Counted from the stretch's first letter, positions 41,051 to 49,497 are shown. The stretch: DNA of 64,000 nt from Rhizobium sp. CCGE 510 (GCF_000292525.1 NZ_AEYF01000035.1:51973-115972); one strand, 5' to 3'. Notes: a model not told the origin generated them from the sequence alone. Made by a program: numbers and translations.

Positions 41051-41839
41051 ATGATGACGCCTTCGCCCCGCTTCGAAGACAGCGACCCGGTCTTCGCCTC
41101 CGACCGGCGCCGCCCGATCGCCGTGTTACCGCTCGGCGCGCATGAGCAGCACGGCCCTCACCTGCCCTTCGAAACCGACACGCTGATTGCCGAAGGCATC
41201 GCCGCGCGATTGAGGATGGCCCTACCGGCTGGTCTCCCCATTACATTCCTGCCCGCCGAATCCGTCGGCTATTCCGTAGAGCATATGGATGTTGAAGGAA
41301 CGAAGACGCTTGCCTTCGACGAAGCGGTGGACCGCTGGCTCGGCATCGCCGAAGGCTTGGCGAACCAAGGCATCCGCAAATTGGTGATGCTGAATGCACA
41401 TGGCGGCAATTCGCCCGTCATATCAATCGTCGCGACCGAGGCGCGGGTCCGCTTTGCCATGCTGGCGGTGGCGACGAGCTGGACCCGCTTCGGCCTGCCC
41501 GATGGCGTCATCCCGCCCGAGGAAAAGGCAATCGGCATCCACGGCGGCGATATCGAGACCTCGGTGATGCTGGCGCTTCATCCGGGCCGGGTTGACATGG
41601 CGAAAGCGGTGGATTTCCCCTCGCGGCAGACGGAATTTACCCGACGCTTCAAACATCTGCGCGCCTATGGGCCGCACGCCTTCGGCTGGAAGATGTCCGA
41701 TCTCAATCCGCAAGGCGTGGCAGGCAACGCTGCGGCGGCGACGGCTGAAAAGGGCGAGGCGCTGATCGCCCATGCGGTCAAGGGACTGGTGGAATTGCTG
41801 GAGGATGTCGATGCCTTCGATGTCACGCAGCTCCGGTGA
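41051..41839 (+). CDS. Creatininase-family amidohydrolase
   Basis: This 262-residue metal-dependent hydrolase has VLPLGAHEQHGPHLPFETD (about 25-43), LNAHGGNSP (about 114-122) and HGGDIETSVMLAL (about 163-175), which supply the metal ligands of the creatininase fold. Members include creatinine amidohydrolase, MftE-type peptidases and formamide hydrolases, so the substrate is not certain. The sarcosine oxidase genes elsewhere in the window would fit creatine breakdown, but no creatinase gene is present, so the link is speculative. Confidence 0.85.
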   Translation: MMTPSPRFEDSDPVFASDRRRPIAVLPLGAHEQHGPHLPFETDTLIAEGIAARLRMALPAGLPITFLPAESVGYSVEHMDVEGTKTLAFDEAVDRWLGIAEGLANQGIRKLVMLNAHGGNSPVISIVATEARVRFAMLAVATSWTRFGLPDGVIPPEEKAIGIHGGDIETSVMLALHPGRVDMAKAVDFPSRQTEFTRRFKHLRAYGPHAFGWKMSDLNPQGVAGNAAAATAEKGEALIAHAVKGLVELLEDVDAFDVTQLR

Positions 41840-41863
41840 ATGGTCATCTGCGCCGGACGAATG

Positions 41864-41880
41864 ATGTGATCTTATAACAT
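41864..41880 (+). promoter_or_regulatory. Candidate Zur box upstream of cobW-like gene
   Basis: The sequence ATGTGATCTTATAACAT matches the widely reported Zur core ATGTTATANTATAACAT at all but two positions (fifth and eighth). It is an imperfect inverted repeat 106 bp before the start of the COG0523 gene, in an AT-rich island between GC-rich genes. Zinc repression is inferred. Confidence 0.6.
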
Positions 41881-41985
41881 TATAAAACCCTTTGAACTGC
41901 CGCGCCCATGCCATTATATGAGACCAACCGTTTGAAGCAGCCGATCTGAAGCTACTCGGCCGCACGCCTAATCCTAGAGGTTCTC

Positions 41986-43089
41986 ATGACCGACGCGATC
42001 CCCACCCAGAAGCCCATTCCCGTTACCGTGCTCACCGGTTATCTCGGTGCCGGCAAGACGACATTGCTCAACCGCATCCTTTCCGAAAATCACGGCAAGA
42101 AGTATGCGGTCATCGTCAACGAATTCGGCGAAATCGGCATTGACAACGACCTGATCGTCGAGTCGGACGAAGAAATCTACGAGATGAACAATGGTTGCGT
42201 CTGTTGCACGGTGCGCGGCGACTTGATCCGCGTCGTCGAAGGGCTGATGCGCCGTCCCGGCCGCTTCGACGGCATCATCGTTGAAACGACCGGCCTTGCC
42301 GATCCGGTGCCGGTCGCCCAGACCTTCTTCATGGACGATGATGTGCGCGCCAAGACCGAGCTCGACGCCGTCATCGCCCTCGTCGACGCCAAGCACCTGC
42401 CGCTGCGCCTGAAGGACAGCCGCGAGGCCGAAGACCAGATCGCCTTCGCCGACGTCGTCATCATCAACAAGACCGACCTGGTGACCCCGGAAGAGCTCGA
42501 TGTGATTGAGGACATCGTCCGCGCCATCAACCCGGCCGCTCGAGTCTACAAGCCCAGCCGCTCCGGCGTCGACCTCGCTCGCGTGCTCGATCAGGGCGCC
42601 TTCAACCTGGAGCGCGCACTGGAAAACGATCCGCATTTCCTGGAACAGGGCCATGACGACCATGTCTGCGGCCCGGATTGCGATCACGATCATCACCATG
42701 ATCACGACCATCACCATCATGATCATCACGGGCACGACCATCATCACCATGGCGCCCATCAACAAGGTGCGATGTCGGCGATCCATGATGTGACGGTGCA
42801 GTCGGTGTCGCTGCGTGGCGGCGAGATGAACGCGGAGCGCTTTTTCCCCTGGATCCAGAAGATCACCCAGACGCAGGGACCGAACATTCTCCGCCTCAAG
42901 GGCATCATCGCCTTCAGGGATGATCCCGAGCGTTACGTCGTCCAGGGCGTGCACATGATCATCGAAGGTGATCACCAGCGGCCGTGGAAGGAAGGCGAAA
43001 AACACGAAAGCCGCCTCGTCTTCATCGGCCGCGATCTCGACCGTGAGAAGCTCGAAGCTTCCTTCAAGGCATGCGAGGCAGCCGCCTGA
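41986..43089 (+). CDS. CobW/COG0523 GTPase, putative zinc metallochaperone
   Basis: This 367-residue G3E GTPase has a Walker A motif GYLGAGKTT (18-26), the metal-binding GCVCC motif (70-74), and NKTDL for guanine recognition. Residues about 222-262 form a loop dense in His and Asp, and a CobW C-terminal domain follows. His-rich COG0523 proteins under Zur control (ZagA/ZigA type) deliver zinc to enzymes during zinc starvation. The upstream Zur-like box supports that reading over cobalamin synthesis, as no cob genes are nearby. The stop overlaps the next start by one base (TGATG). Confidence 0.88.
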   Translation: MTDAIPTQKPIPVTVLTGYLGAGKTTLLNRILSENHGKKYAVIVNEFGEIGIDNDLIVESDEEIYEMNNGCVCCTVRGDLIRVVEGLMRRPGRFDGIIVETTGLADPVPVAQTFFMDDDVRAKTELDAVIALVDAKHLPLRLKDSREAEDQIAFADVVIINKTDLVTPEELDVIEDIVRAINPAARVYKPSRSGVDLARVLDQGAFNLERALENDPHFLEQGHDDHVCGPDCDHDHHHDHDHHHHDHHGHDHHHHGAHQQGAMSAIHDVTVQSVSLRGGEMNAERFFPWIQKITQTQGPNILRLKGIIAFRDDPERYVVQGVHMIIEGDHQRPWKEGEKHESRLVFIGRDLDREKLEASFKACEAAA

Positions 43090-44078
43090 TGCCGACAGTT
43101 GCACCGCTTGATCTCGACGGCCACGTTCTGGCCGTCGAATTTTTAGGTGATGTCCCCTTCTTCGCCAGCGCCAACGGCGCGTTTCACCGGCTGGACGGCG
43201 GCGACAGGGTTTCTGAAGCCCACCAAGGCATGCTCACCGCAATCCGCGATCCCTACAGCGAGAGCCTGATCTCCGGCGGCGAGGACGGCAAGGTACTGCG
43301 CATTTCGGCCGACGGCAGCATCAGCGAGATCGCCACCGCGCCGCGCAAGTGGATTTCGCAGGTCGCAGCCGGCCCGCAAGGGTCCGTTGCCTACTCCTAC
43401 GGCAAGAGTTCGCTCGTGCGCCTTGCCGATGGGACGACCAAGGAATTTGCCGAGGAGCGCACGGTCGAGGGCCTTGCCTTCGCGCCGAAGGGCCTGCGCA
43501 TCGCGGCCGCGCGGTATAACGGCGTGTCGCTGCACTGGATCGGCATGACCGCCAAACCGGTCGATCTCGAATGGAAGGGTGCACATACCGGCGTCACTTT
43601 CTCGCCGGATGGTAATTTCCTCGTCACTTCGATGCAGGAAAACGCGCTGCACGGCTGGAAACTCGACAGCAAGCCGGGCTCCGAAGCCCGCCACATGCGG
43701 ATGACCGGCTACCCCGCTAAGGTGAAATCGCTCTCCTGGTCGGTCAAGGGCAAATGGCTCGCCTCGTCAGGCGCGCCGGCCGCCATCGTCTGGCCCTTCC
43801 AGGGCAAGGACGGGCCGATGGGCAAGGCGCCGCTCGAGCTCGGCACCCGCGCCAATATCATGGCGACCGCGGTAAAATTCCATCCGCTCGAAGATATCCT
43901 CGCCATCGGCTTCATCGACGGCATGATCCTGGCCGTGCGTGTCTCCGACAACAAGGAGGCGTTGCTGCGTCGCCCCGGCAAGGGCGCGGTCACCGCCATG
44001 AGCTGGAGCAAGAACGGCAAGCTGCTCGCCTTTGCCTCCGAAGCCGGCGATTGCGGCGTCATCGATATTTCGGCATGA
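43089..44078 (+). CDS. WD40-repeat protein coupled to the CobW-like GTPase
   Basis: This 329-residue protein contains about six WD40-like beta-propeller blades (for example GVTFSPDGNFLVTSMQENALHGW, KVKSLSWSVKGKWLASSGAP, AVTAMSWSKNGKLLAFASEAG). It has no signal peptide, so it is cytosolic. Its ATG overlaps the CobW stop by one base, suggesting coupled translation and a joint task, possibly as a docking scaffold for the metallochaperone (inference). No catalytic motif is seen. Confidence 0.85.
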   Translation: MPTVAPLDLDGHVLAVEFLGDVPFFASANGAFHRLDGGDRVSEAHQGMLTAIRDPYSESLISGGEDGKVLRISADGSISEIATAPRKWISQVAAGPQGSVAYSYGKSSLVRLADGTTKEFAEERTVEGLAFAPKGLRIAAARYNGVSLHWIGMTAKPVDLEWKGAHTGVTFSPDGNFLVTSMQENALHGWKLDSKPGSEARHMRMTGYPAKVKSLSWSVKGKWLASSGAPAAIVWPFQGKDGPMGKAPLELGTRANIMATAVKFHPLEDILAIGFIDGMILAVRVSDNKEALLRRPGKGAVTAMSWSKNGKLLAFASEAGDCGVIDISA

Positions 44079-44093
44079 GCCACCTTGCCTAAT

Positions 44094-44591
44094 ATGGACG
44101 ACATCCCGATCGAGCCGGAAATCGTGGTGCTCACGGCCGACCACATGCAGGCCGCAGCCGGAATCAGACGTGTTTCCCTGTGGCAGCGGCTGCCCTGGCT
44201 GCCGGATCTGCATACGCCCGAAGAGGAAGAGCAGTACTGGCGCATGCATTTGCTGGCGAACTGCACAATCCTTGGCGCCGCCTTGGAAAACCGGCTCGTC
44301 GGTGTCATCGCCTATGGCGACGGCCGGATAGAGCAACTCTACGTTCTCCCGGATTTCCAGGGTTTGGGCATCGGCTCCCTGCTCCTCGGCTGCGCCAAGC
44401 AGGAGATGGACGAGATCAGGCTCTGGACGTTTCAACGCAATGCGGGCGCGCGAACTTTCTACGAACGGCACGGTTTTGCCGCCGAGGAGGAGACCGATGG
44501 TGCCGATAATGAGGAAAGAGAGCCGGATGTGCGCTATCATTGGCGTCGCCTTCCAGAGCTGACGCCTGACCTACGACCGTCTGGCAACTAA
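44094..44591 (+). CDS. GNAT-family N-acetyltransferase
   Basis: The 165-residue protein carries the acetyl-CoA loop LPDFQGLGIGSLLL and the C-terminal NAGARTFYERHGF signature of GNAT enzymes. The substrate is unknown. A TTG at 44085 is also possible; neither start has a clear ribosome site. It follows the WD40 gene by 15 bp and might belong to the same zinc-controlled transcript. Confidence 0.85.
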   Translation: MDDIPIEPEIVVLTADHMQAAAGIRRVSLWQRLPWLPDLHTPEEEEQYWRMHLLANCTILGAALENRLVGVIAYGDGRIEQLYVLPDFQGLGIGSLLLGCAKQEMDEIRLWTFQRNAGARTFYERHGFAAEEETDGADNEEREPDVRYHWRRLPELTPDLRPSGN

Positions 44592-44677
44592 AATCAGGGC
44601 TTGCCAAATGCCTTGCCCGGGCGAAACATGAATCGGAGCAGGCATTGCCTGCGCAGTCGCAGGCAGAGGAAACAGGA

Positions 44678-45496
44678 ATGCCGAAACCGACTGGCCTTGG
44701 TCTGGCCGCGCAACCGCCGCAGTCCTTGGACAACGCGTTCGTCTGGCTGGTGATCCGCGCCGAGGCACTCGATCTTGCCGCGCGCGAACCGATCCTGCAG
44801 CGGCTGCTTGCCGCTCAGATAACGGCCACCTCCGGCAGCAATGAGATCATCGCTCGCGTGCTCGCCGCGCGGCTCGCTGCGACGCAGGTAGAAACCGGCG
44901 ATCTGTTCGATCTGATCCTGTCCACACTCAACGACGATATTATGCGCAAGATCGAGGCCGATCTCGTTGCCGTGCGCGAACGCGATCCGGCCTGCGCGAC
45001 ATTTCTGCACGCGCTCCTGAACCTCAAGGGGTTCCATGCGCTGCAGACCCACCGCATTGCTCACGCACTCTGGAACGCCGGCCGGCCGGAGATCGCCAGC
45101 TGGCTCGCCAATCTCGCCTCGCTGGTCTTCGGCCCGGATATCCATCCGGCCGCGCGGATCGGCGCTTCCATCATGCTTGATCACGGCTCGGGCATCGTCA
45201 TCGGCGAAACGGCGGTGATCGAGGATGAGGTATCGATCCTGCAGAACGTCACGCTCGGCGGCACCGGCAAGGAGACCGGCGATCGCCACCCGAAGATACG
45301 CCACGGCGTGATGATCGGCGCCGGCGCCAAGATCCTCGGCAATATCGAAATCGGCGCCTTCAGCAAGATCGCCGCCGGCAGCGTCGTGCTGAAGCCCGTT
45401 CCCGAGCATTGCACGGTCGCCGGCGTGCCGGCAACGCTCGTACGCGTCCACCGCGCCGACGAAATCCCGGCCGAGACGATGGACCAGAATATTTAG
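44678..45496 (+). CDS. cysE: Serine O-acetyltransferase
   Basis: This 272-residue enzyme acetylates L-serine for cysteine synthesis. An alpha-helical N-terminal domain (about 20-150) is followed by the left-handed beta-helix with the catalytic His in MLDHGSGIVIGETAVIEDEV and the sequence LGGTGKETGDRHPKI. The second Met is used as start because AGGAAACAGGA lies directly upstream. It is on the same strand as the GNAT gene, 86 bp away. Confidence 0.94.
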   Translation: MPKPTGLGLAAQPPQSLDNAFVWLVIRAEALDLAAREPILQRLLAAQITATSGSNEIIARVLAARLAATQVETGDLFDLILSTLNDDIMRKIEADLVAVRERDPACATFLHALLNLKGFHALQTHRIAHALWNAGRPEIASWLANLASLVFGPDIHPAARIGASIMLDHGSGIVIGETAVIEDEVSILQNVTLGGTGKETGDRHPKIRHGVMIGAGAKILGNIEIGAFSKIAAGSVVLKPVPEHCTVAGVPATLVRVHRADEIPAETMDQNI

Positions 45497-45529
45497 ACCC
45501 CCTTTGAGATCGGCAAGTTCGCGCCGTTC

Positions 45530-46687
45530 CTACGCGGCTTGGTGAGTTTCTCCGAAGGCTTCGACCCGGTTGCGGCCTTCGCGCTTCGAACGATAGAGTG
45601 CCTCGTCCGCCTTCTGCATCAGCCTTTCAAAATTTCCGCCGTTTTGCCCACACGCGGCAACGCCGATACTCAACGTCGGAAAGACGGCCAGATCGGGCCA
45701 CTGTATGACGGCGGCGGCGAAGGCGAGACGGATGCGATCGGCAATCACCACAGCATCTTCGAGGGAGACATTTTTCAGCACGGCAAGAAACTCATCGCCG
45801 CCTTGACGGGCGAGCAGATCGTCCGAGCGCATGATGCCTCTCGAAACACTGGCGAAAAGCCGCAGGATATCGTCGCCGGCGGCGTGGCCATGCCGGTCGT
45901 TCAACTGCTTGAAATGGTCGATGTCGATAATGAGCAGCGATACCGGCTGCGAACCGAGAGCGGGCAGATGCTGGGCAAGGCCACCGCGATTGAGCGCGCC
46001 GGTCAGCGGGTCGTGGTGGGCGAGTTCAGTCAGCTGATTTCGGCTGCGCTCGGCGGCCATCAGCACCATGGCCATGCTGCGAAGCATGATGAAAGCAACC
46101 GCCGATACCGCCATCCAGCTATGGACCACACTGCTGCCGAAAGGATCCGGCCCGCCGATTTCGCCGGTCGCCGCAAGAAGACTGCGAACCGCAAAGATCG
46201 TGGCAGTGCAAACATAGAGGCCGACAAGCAGGGCTGCCGAATACAGCCTCTCACGCCGGGCAATACCGATTGCCTCCCTTGCGACGGCAAGATCGCAGAG
46301 GCAGCAGATCACGGAGACATAGAGAAGCCTCGCCGACACTGCCGAGGGATCTCTGACAATAATTCCGACCGGCACACTGACGAGAAAGATGGCAAGCCAG
46401 AAATAGCGCTGCTCGAGCGCCCGTCCCGAAAAGACACGCACGGCAAAGAACATCAGCATGTAGCCGGCGATGGTCACCACATTGCCGCCGTCGATCGAGA
46501 CGGAGTAGGGAACGAGATTGCGCAAGGCGACGAGAAAGGAACCGACGCCGACAAGAATATTGCTCAGGCCCCACCACAGCGGCCACCTCTCGAAGCGGCC
46601 GGTCGCATAGGCTGCAAGCTGGAGAATACCCAGCACGAAGCAGCTCACGGCCACAATGAAATAGATTGTCCTGAGATCCAGCAGCAT
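45530..46687 (-). CDS. Membrane-bound diguanylate cyclase (GGDEF)
   Basis: The 385-residue product has six or seven N-terminal membrane helices (1-205) and a C-terminal GGDEF domain (about 225-375). The active-site loop QGGDEFLAVL is intact, and RSDD five residues upstream gives a product-inhibition I-site. It should make c-di-GMP from GTP. It converges on cysE with 33 bp between stops. Confidence 0.93.
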   Translation of the reverse strand: MLLDLRTIYFIVAVSCFVLGILQLAAYATGRFERWPLWWGLSNILVGVGSFLVALRNLVPYSVSIDGGNVVTIAGYMLMFFAVRVFSGRALEQRYFWLAIFLVSVPVGIIVRDPSAVSARLLYVSVICCLCDLAVAREAIGIARRERLYSAALLVGLYVCTATIFAVRSLLAATGEIGGPDPFGSSVVHSWMAVSAVAFIMLRSMAMVLMAAERSRNQLTELAHHDPLTGALNRGGLAQHLPALGSQPVSLLIIDIDHFKQLNDRHGHAAGDDILRLFASVSRGIMRSDDLLARQGGDEFLAVLKNVSLEDAVVIADRIRLAFAAAVIQWPDLAVFPTLSIGVAACGQNGGNFERLMQKADEALYRSKREGRNRVEAFGETHQAA

Positions 46688-46787
46688 GACGCTTTCTCGA
46701 AATTCTCTCGGAACTTACAGGAAGCGTTTTGCGGTTTGATTGGGGGCTTGGCTAAAAGTTTAACGATTAGGGGTTTTCTTGCTGCAG

Positions 46788-47050
46788 TCAGGCGGCTCCC
46801 CATCCAGTGCCGATGATGTTAGCCAGCAGACCACCGTGCAGCAAGTCCCTATATAGCCGCTTCGGCCAGACGGGCCGCTCTCTTCCGAAGTCATGACGAC
46901 GGTGAGATCGAGCGAAGGCACGATGTCGAGCATCTGCCCGCCATACCCCCAGGCGCAAGGCACGCCGCCGATCTGCCGGGTGAACCCGCCATAGCCATAT
47001 TCATCGCCGGAAAAATGCGAATTCGTCCACGCGGCAACCGCCAGGAAACA
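46788..47050 (-). pseudogene. Remnant of a serine hydrolase (beta-lactamase class C-like) gene
   Basis: On the minus strand one frame reads NSHFSGDEYGYGGF, then CAWGYGGQMLDIVPSLDLTVVMTSEE, a typical C-terminal end of beta-lactamase-fold serine hydrolases. Near 46850 the frame shifts; the next frame continues as RDLLHGGLLANIIGTGWGAA and stops at 46788. No SxxK-bearing N-terminal part is found upstream. The gene is truncated and frameshifted, so no product is expected. Confidence 0.7.
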
Positions 47051-47149
47051 ATCCGCGCCGCAACCACGGCAGGCCCGCCTGCCTCCATGGTCAAGTGGCG
47101 CGGATATTGCCGGCCAGGCGGAGCAAGCCCGACCCGACCGGCCGTTGCT

Positions 47150-47740
47150 TTAGGCTGCGCGGCGAACCGGCGCGCCAGTCAGCATGCGCCCCGAGGGGAC
47201 GATCATGCCGGCCGCGCCGTCGAGCCAGCCTTCCGTCAGTTCGAGCGCCAGAAAGCGCGAGCGTTCGAACGGACCCGGCATGACAAGATGGCGAGCCTTT
47301 TCGGCAAAAAAGCCGAAACGCTCGTAATAAGCAGCATCGCCGACGAGCAGGACGGCACCATGGCCGCGCTTCTTGGCTTCGAGGATCGCCGCGCGCATCA
47401 GCGCCGAGCCAATGCCCTTGCCGCCCTGATGGGGCGCAACGGCGAGCGGACCGAGCAGCAGCGCATTGATCGGCGTGCCCTCGTCATTGACGCCGGCCTC
47501 AATGTTCCAGAGCCGCACCGAGCCGATGACATGGCCGTCGCGATCGCGCGCGACAAGCGCCAGGCCCTCGGCCGGAACACGGTTGCGGCGGATCTTTTCC
47601 GACGACTTCTTGCGGCGGCTCGCGCCCATGACGCGGTCGAGCAAGGTCTCGCGGGCAACGACATCCGAAGGATTTTCGGCGTCGATGGCGAAAGTAGTAG
47701 GCGCAAAGAATGCGCGGACAGAATCAAGAACAGCGGCCAT
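47150..47740 (-). CDS. GNAT-family N-acetyltransferase (YhbS-like)
   Basis: This 196-residue protein has the acetyl-CoA binding segment LAVAPHQGGKGIGSALMRAA and a downstream VGDAAYYERFGF, typical of YhbS-like acetyltransferases. The substrate is unknown. It lies 94 bp downstream of the decarboxylase gene on the same strand, so it may be co-transcribed. Confidence 0.88.
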   Translation of the reverse strand: MAAVLDSVRAFFAPTTFAIDAENPSDVVARETLLDRVMGASRRKKSSEKIRRNRVPAEGLALVARDRDGHVIGSVRLWNIEAGVNDEGTPINALLLGPLAVAPHQGGKGIGSALMRAAILEAKKRGHGAVLLVGDAAYYERFGFFAEKARHLVMPGPFERSRFLALELTEGWLDGAAGMIVPSGRMLTGAPVRRAA

Positions 47741-47834
47741 CTTGGCCTCCCGTACCCAATACCGTTATCAGCGGCGATGAAGGAGAATTGTGAAATTGCC
47801 GCCCCGGCTGGTTACGGGGCCGGCGGAAACGATC

Positions 47835-48968
47835 TTAGATGACGTAGGCCTTCAGCGGTTCGAAACCGTTAAAAGCGACCGCCGAATAGGTCGTCGTATA
47901 GGCGCCCGTGCCTTCGATCAGGACCTCGTCGCCGATCGAAAGGGAGATCGGCAACGGATAGAGGTTCTTCTCGTAGAGCACGTCGGCCGAATCGCAGGTC
48001 GGGCCGGCGATGACGCAAGGTTCCATCTCGTCGCCGTCGTGATCCGTGCGGATCGGATAGCGGATGGCTTCGTCCATCGTCTCGGCGAGACCGCCGAACT
48101 TGCCGATGTCGAGGAATACCCAGCGGGCATCGTCATTGTCCGACTTCTTCGAAATCAGCACGACTTCTGCCTTGATGACGCCGGCATTGCCGACCATGCC
48201 GCGGCCCGGCTCGATGATCGTCTGCGGGATCTGGTTGCCGAAATGCGTGCGCAGTGCCTGGTAGATAGACTTTCCGTAAGCTTCTGCGGACGGAACGTCG
48301 CGCAGGTACTTGGTCGGGAAGCCGCCGCCCATATTGACCATCTGCAGGTGGATGCCCTGCTTGGCAAGCGATACGAAGACGCGCTTGGCATCGGCAAGCG
48401 CCAAATCCCAGGCATCGACCTTGGTCATCTGCGAACCGACATGGAACGAGACGCCGTAGGACTGCAGGCCAAGCTGATGGGCGTAGACGAGGACGTCGAC
48501 AGCCATCTGCGGAACGCAGCCGAACTTGCGCGACAGCGGCCATTCAGCACCTTCGCCATCCGTCAGCACACGGCAGAAGACGCGGGCGCCGGGAGCGGCG
48601 CGCGAGATCTTCTCGACTTCCTCGTGGCTGTCGACTGCAAAGAGGCTGACGCCGAGCGCATGCGCGCGGGCAACGTCGCGTTCCTTCTTGATCGTATTGC
48701 CAAAGGAGATGCGAGCAGCGGTCGCACCGGCTTCGAGCGCCATTTCGATTTCGGCAACGGATGCGCAATCGAAATTGGAGCCGAGGCCTGCAAGCAGCTT
48801 CAGCACTTCCGGGGCCGGGTTGGCCTTGACGGCGTAGTAGATGGCGCTGTCCGGCATTGCGTGACGGAAGGCGTGGAAATTGTCGCTGATGACGTCGAGG
48901 TCAACCACGAGGCAGGGACCGTCGGGACGTCGGGTTGCGAGAAAGTCGCGGATGCGCTGGGTGGTCAT
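47835..48968 (-). CDS. odc2: Ornithine/lysine decarboxylase (alanine-racemase fold)
   Basis: This 377-residue pyridoxal-phosphate enzyme makes putrescine from ornithine and, in rhizobial relatives, also cadaverine from lysine. Lys48 in YYAVKANPAP binds the cofactor, and GPTCDSADVLYE carries the catalytic Cys from the partner subunit. The HVGSQ and EPGRGMVG segments are present. The start at 48968 is supported by GAGGGA 6 nt upstream and family length, although the same frame is open to 49451. Its 5' leader is structured and holds an overlapping upstream frame, so post-transcriptional control is likely. Confidence 0.92.
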   Translation of the reverse strand: MTTQRIRDFLATRRPDGPCLVVDLDVISDNFHAFRHAMPDSAIYYAVKANPAPEVLKLLAGLGSNFDCASVAEIEMALEAGATAARISFGNTIKKERDVARAHALGVSLFAVDSHEEVEKISRAAPGARVFCRVLTDGEGAEWPLSRKFGCVPQMAVDVLVYAHQLGLQSYGVSFHVGSQMTKVDAWDLALADAKRVFVSLAKQGIHLQMVNMGGGFPTKYLRDVPSAEAYGKSIYQALRTHFGNQIPQTIIEPGRGMVGNAGVIKAEVVLISKKSDNDDARWVFLDIGKFGGLAETMDEAIRYPIRTDHDGDEMEPCVIAGPTCDSADVLYEKNLYPLPISLSIGDEVLIEGTGAYTTTYSAVAFNGFEPLKAYVI

Positions 48969-49138
48969 ATCGATTCCCTCTTCCAATTCCAGAGCTCCGG
49001 CATGAACCGGAGGACAAAGGGCATACGAGAACCCGCATTGGAACCAGCCGGTGGAGACCCCGGAACCATAGCAAGCGCTCGATGCGCAGATAGTGAACCA
49101 ACGCCGCGATGCGGTGTAAGTTCGGCTTTGTCTGCCAT
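48965..49138 (-). CDS. Possible leader ORF overlapping the odc2 start
   Basis: A 57-codon frame (MADKAELTPHRGVGSLSA, ending ELWNWKRESI) ends in TGA that overlaps the odc2 ATG by 4 nt (ATGA). No strong ribosome site precedes its ATG; an in-frame TTG lies at 49174. It resembles no family I know. Stalling leader peptides are known for speF in gammaproteobacteria, so a similar role is conceivable, but the frame may be fortuitous in GC-rich DNA. Confidence 0.35.
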   Translation of the reverse strand: MADKAELTPHRGVGSLSAHRALAMVPGSPPAGSNAGSRMPFVLRFMPELWNWKRESI

Positions 49139-49189
49139 GGATTGGAGGGAGAATCCCAACCGCACTTCCGGCAATGATGGTGTGCCTCT

Positions 49190-49300
49190 TCAGTAACCCC
49201 CGCTGATGGAAAGCAGGGAGAGAACAAAAAGGCCCGCACCGTCGTTGCTTCAGGCGTCCTCGCATTTTCCGGTTGGCCGGAATAGCGACTGGAGGGGTTA
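49190..49300 (-). ncRNA. Structured leader RNA of odc2 (speF-motif position)
   Basis: On the minus strand TAACCCC (49300-49294) pairs with GGGGTTA (49200-49194), closing a domain of about 95 nt. Inside, TCGC/GCGA flanks a perfect TTCCGG-CCAA-CCGGAA hairpin (49282-49267). Next is GCCTG/CGGGC (49255-49251 with 49236-49232) followed by TTTTT (49230-49226), a terminator-like hairpin. Alphaproteobacterial ornithine decarboxylase genes are known to carry a conserved speF leader motif at this position; I recall the motif but could not align it. Confidence 0.55.
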
Positions 49301-49443
49301 ATTCCAGGTACCTTACCGATTTCCTCACCAATTCGAGGGTTCGGCGGACACCCATGGGCACGTGCGACTTTGGGCTGATTGGGAAATAAGAATATTCGCC
49401 TTCATAATCAAGCGTTTTTTTGAACGCGGGGCTAAAAAAATAA

Positions 49444-49470
49444 TTGAACAAAATGAGCCGATTTGTTCAA
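49444..49470 (+). promoter_or_regulatory. Perfect inverted repeat upstream of lysR-type gene
   Basis: TTGAACAAA (49444-49452) and TTTGTTCAA (49462-49470) are exact complements separated by 9 nt, 27 bp before the lysR start. Position and symmetry suit an operator for autoregulation or for the divergent odc2 promoter. Confidence 0.6.
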
Positions 49471-49497
49471 CATTCCGAAACAGCGTAAGGGATGTCC

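Noticed and set aside
42655..42770. Short tandem CAT/CAC/GAT repeats resembling a microsatellite or CRISPR-like array
   Set aside because: They encode the His/Asp loop of the CobW-like GTPase in frame and lack regular repeat-spacer structure.
41986..43089. Cobalamin-biosynthesis role for the CobW-like gene
   Set aside because: No cob genes are nearby; the His-rich loop and the Zur-like box fit a zinc chaperone better.
48969..49451. In-frame upstream extension of odc2 by about 160 codons
   Set aside because: It is not like the enzyme family, the ribosome site and length favour 48968, and the region shows RNA structure instead.
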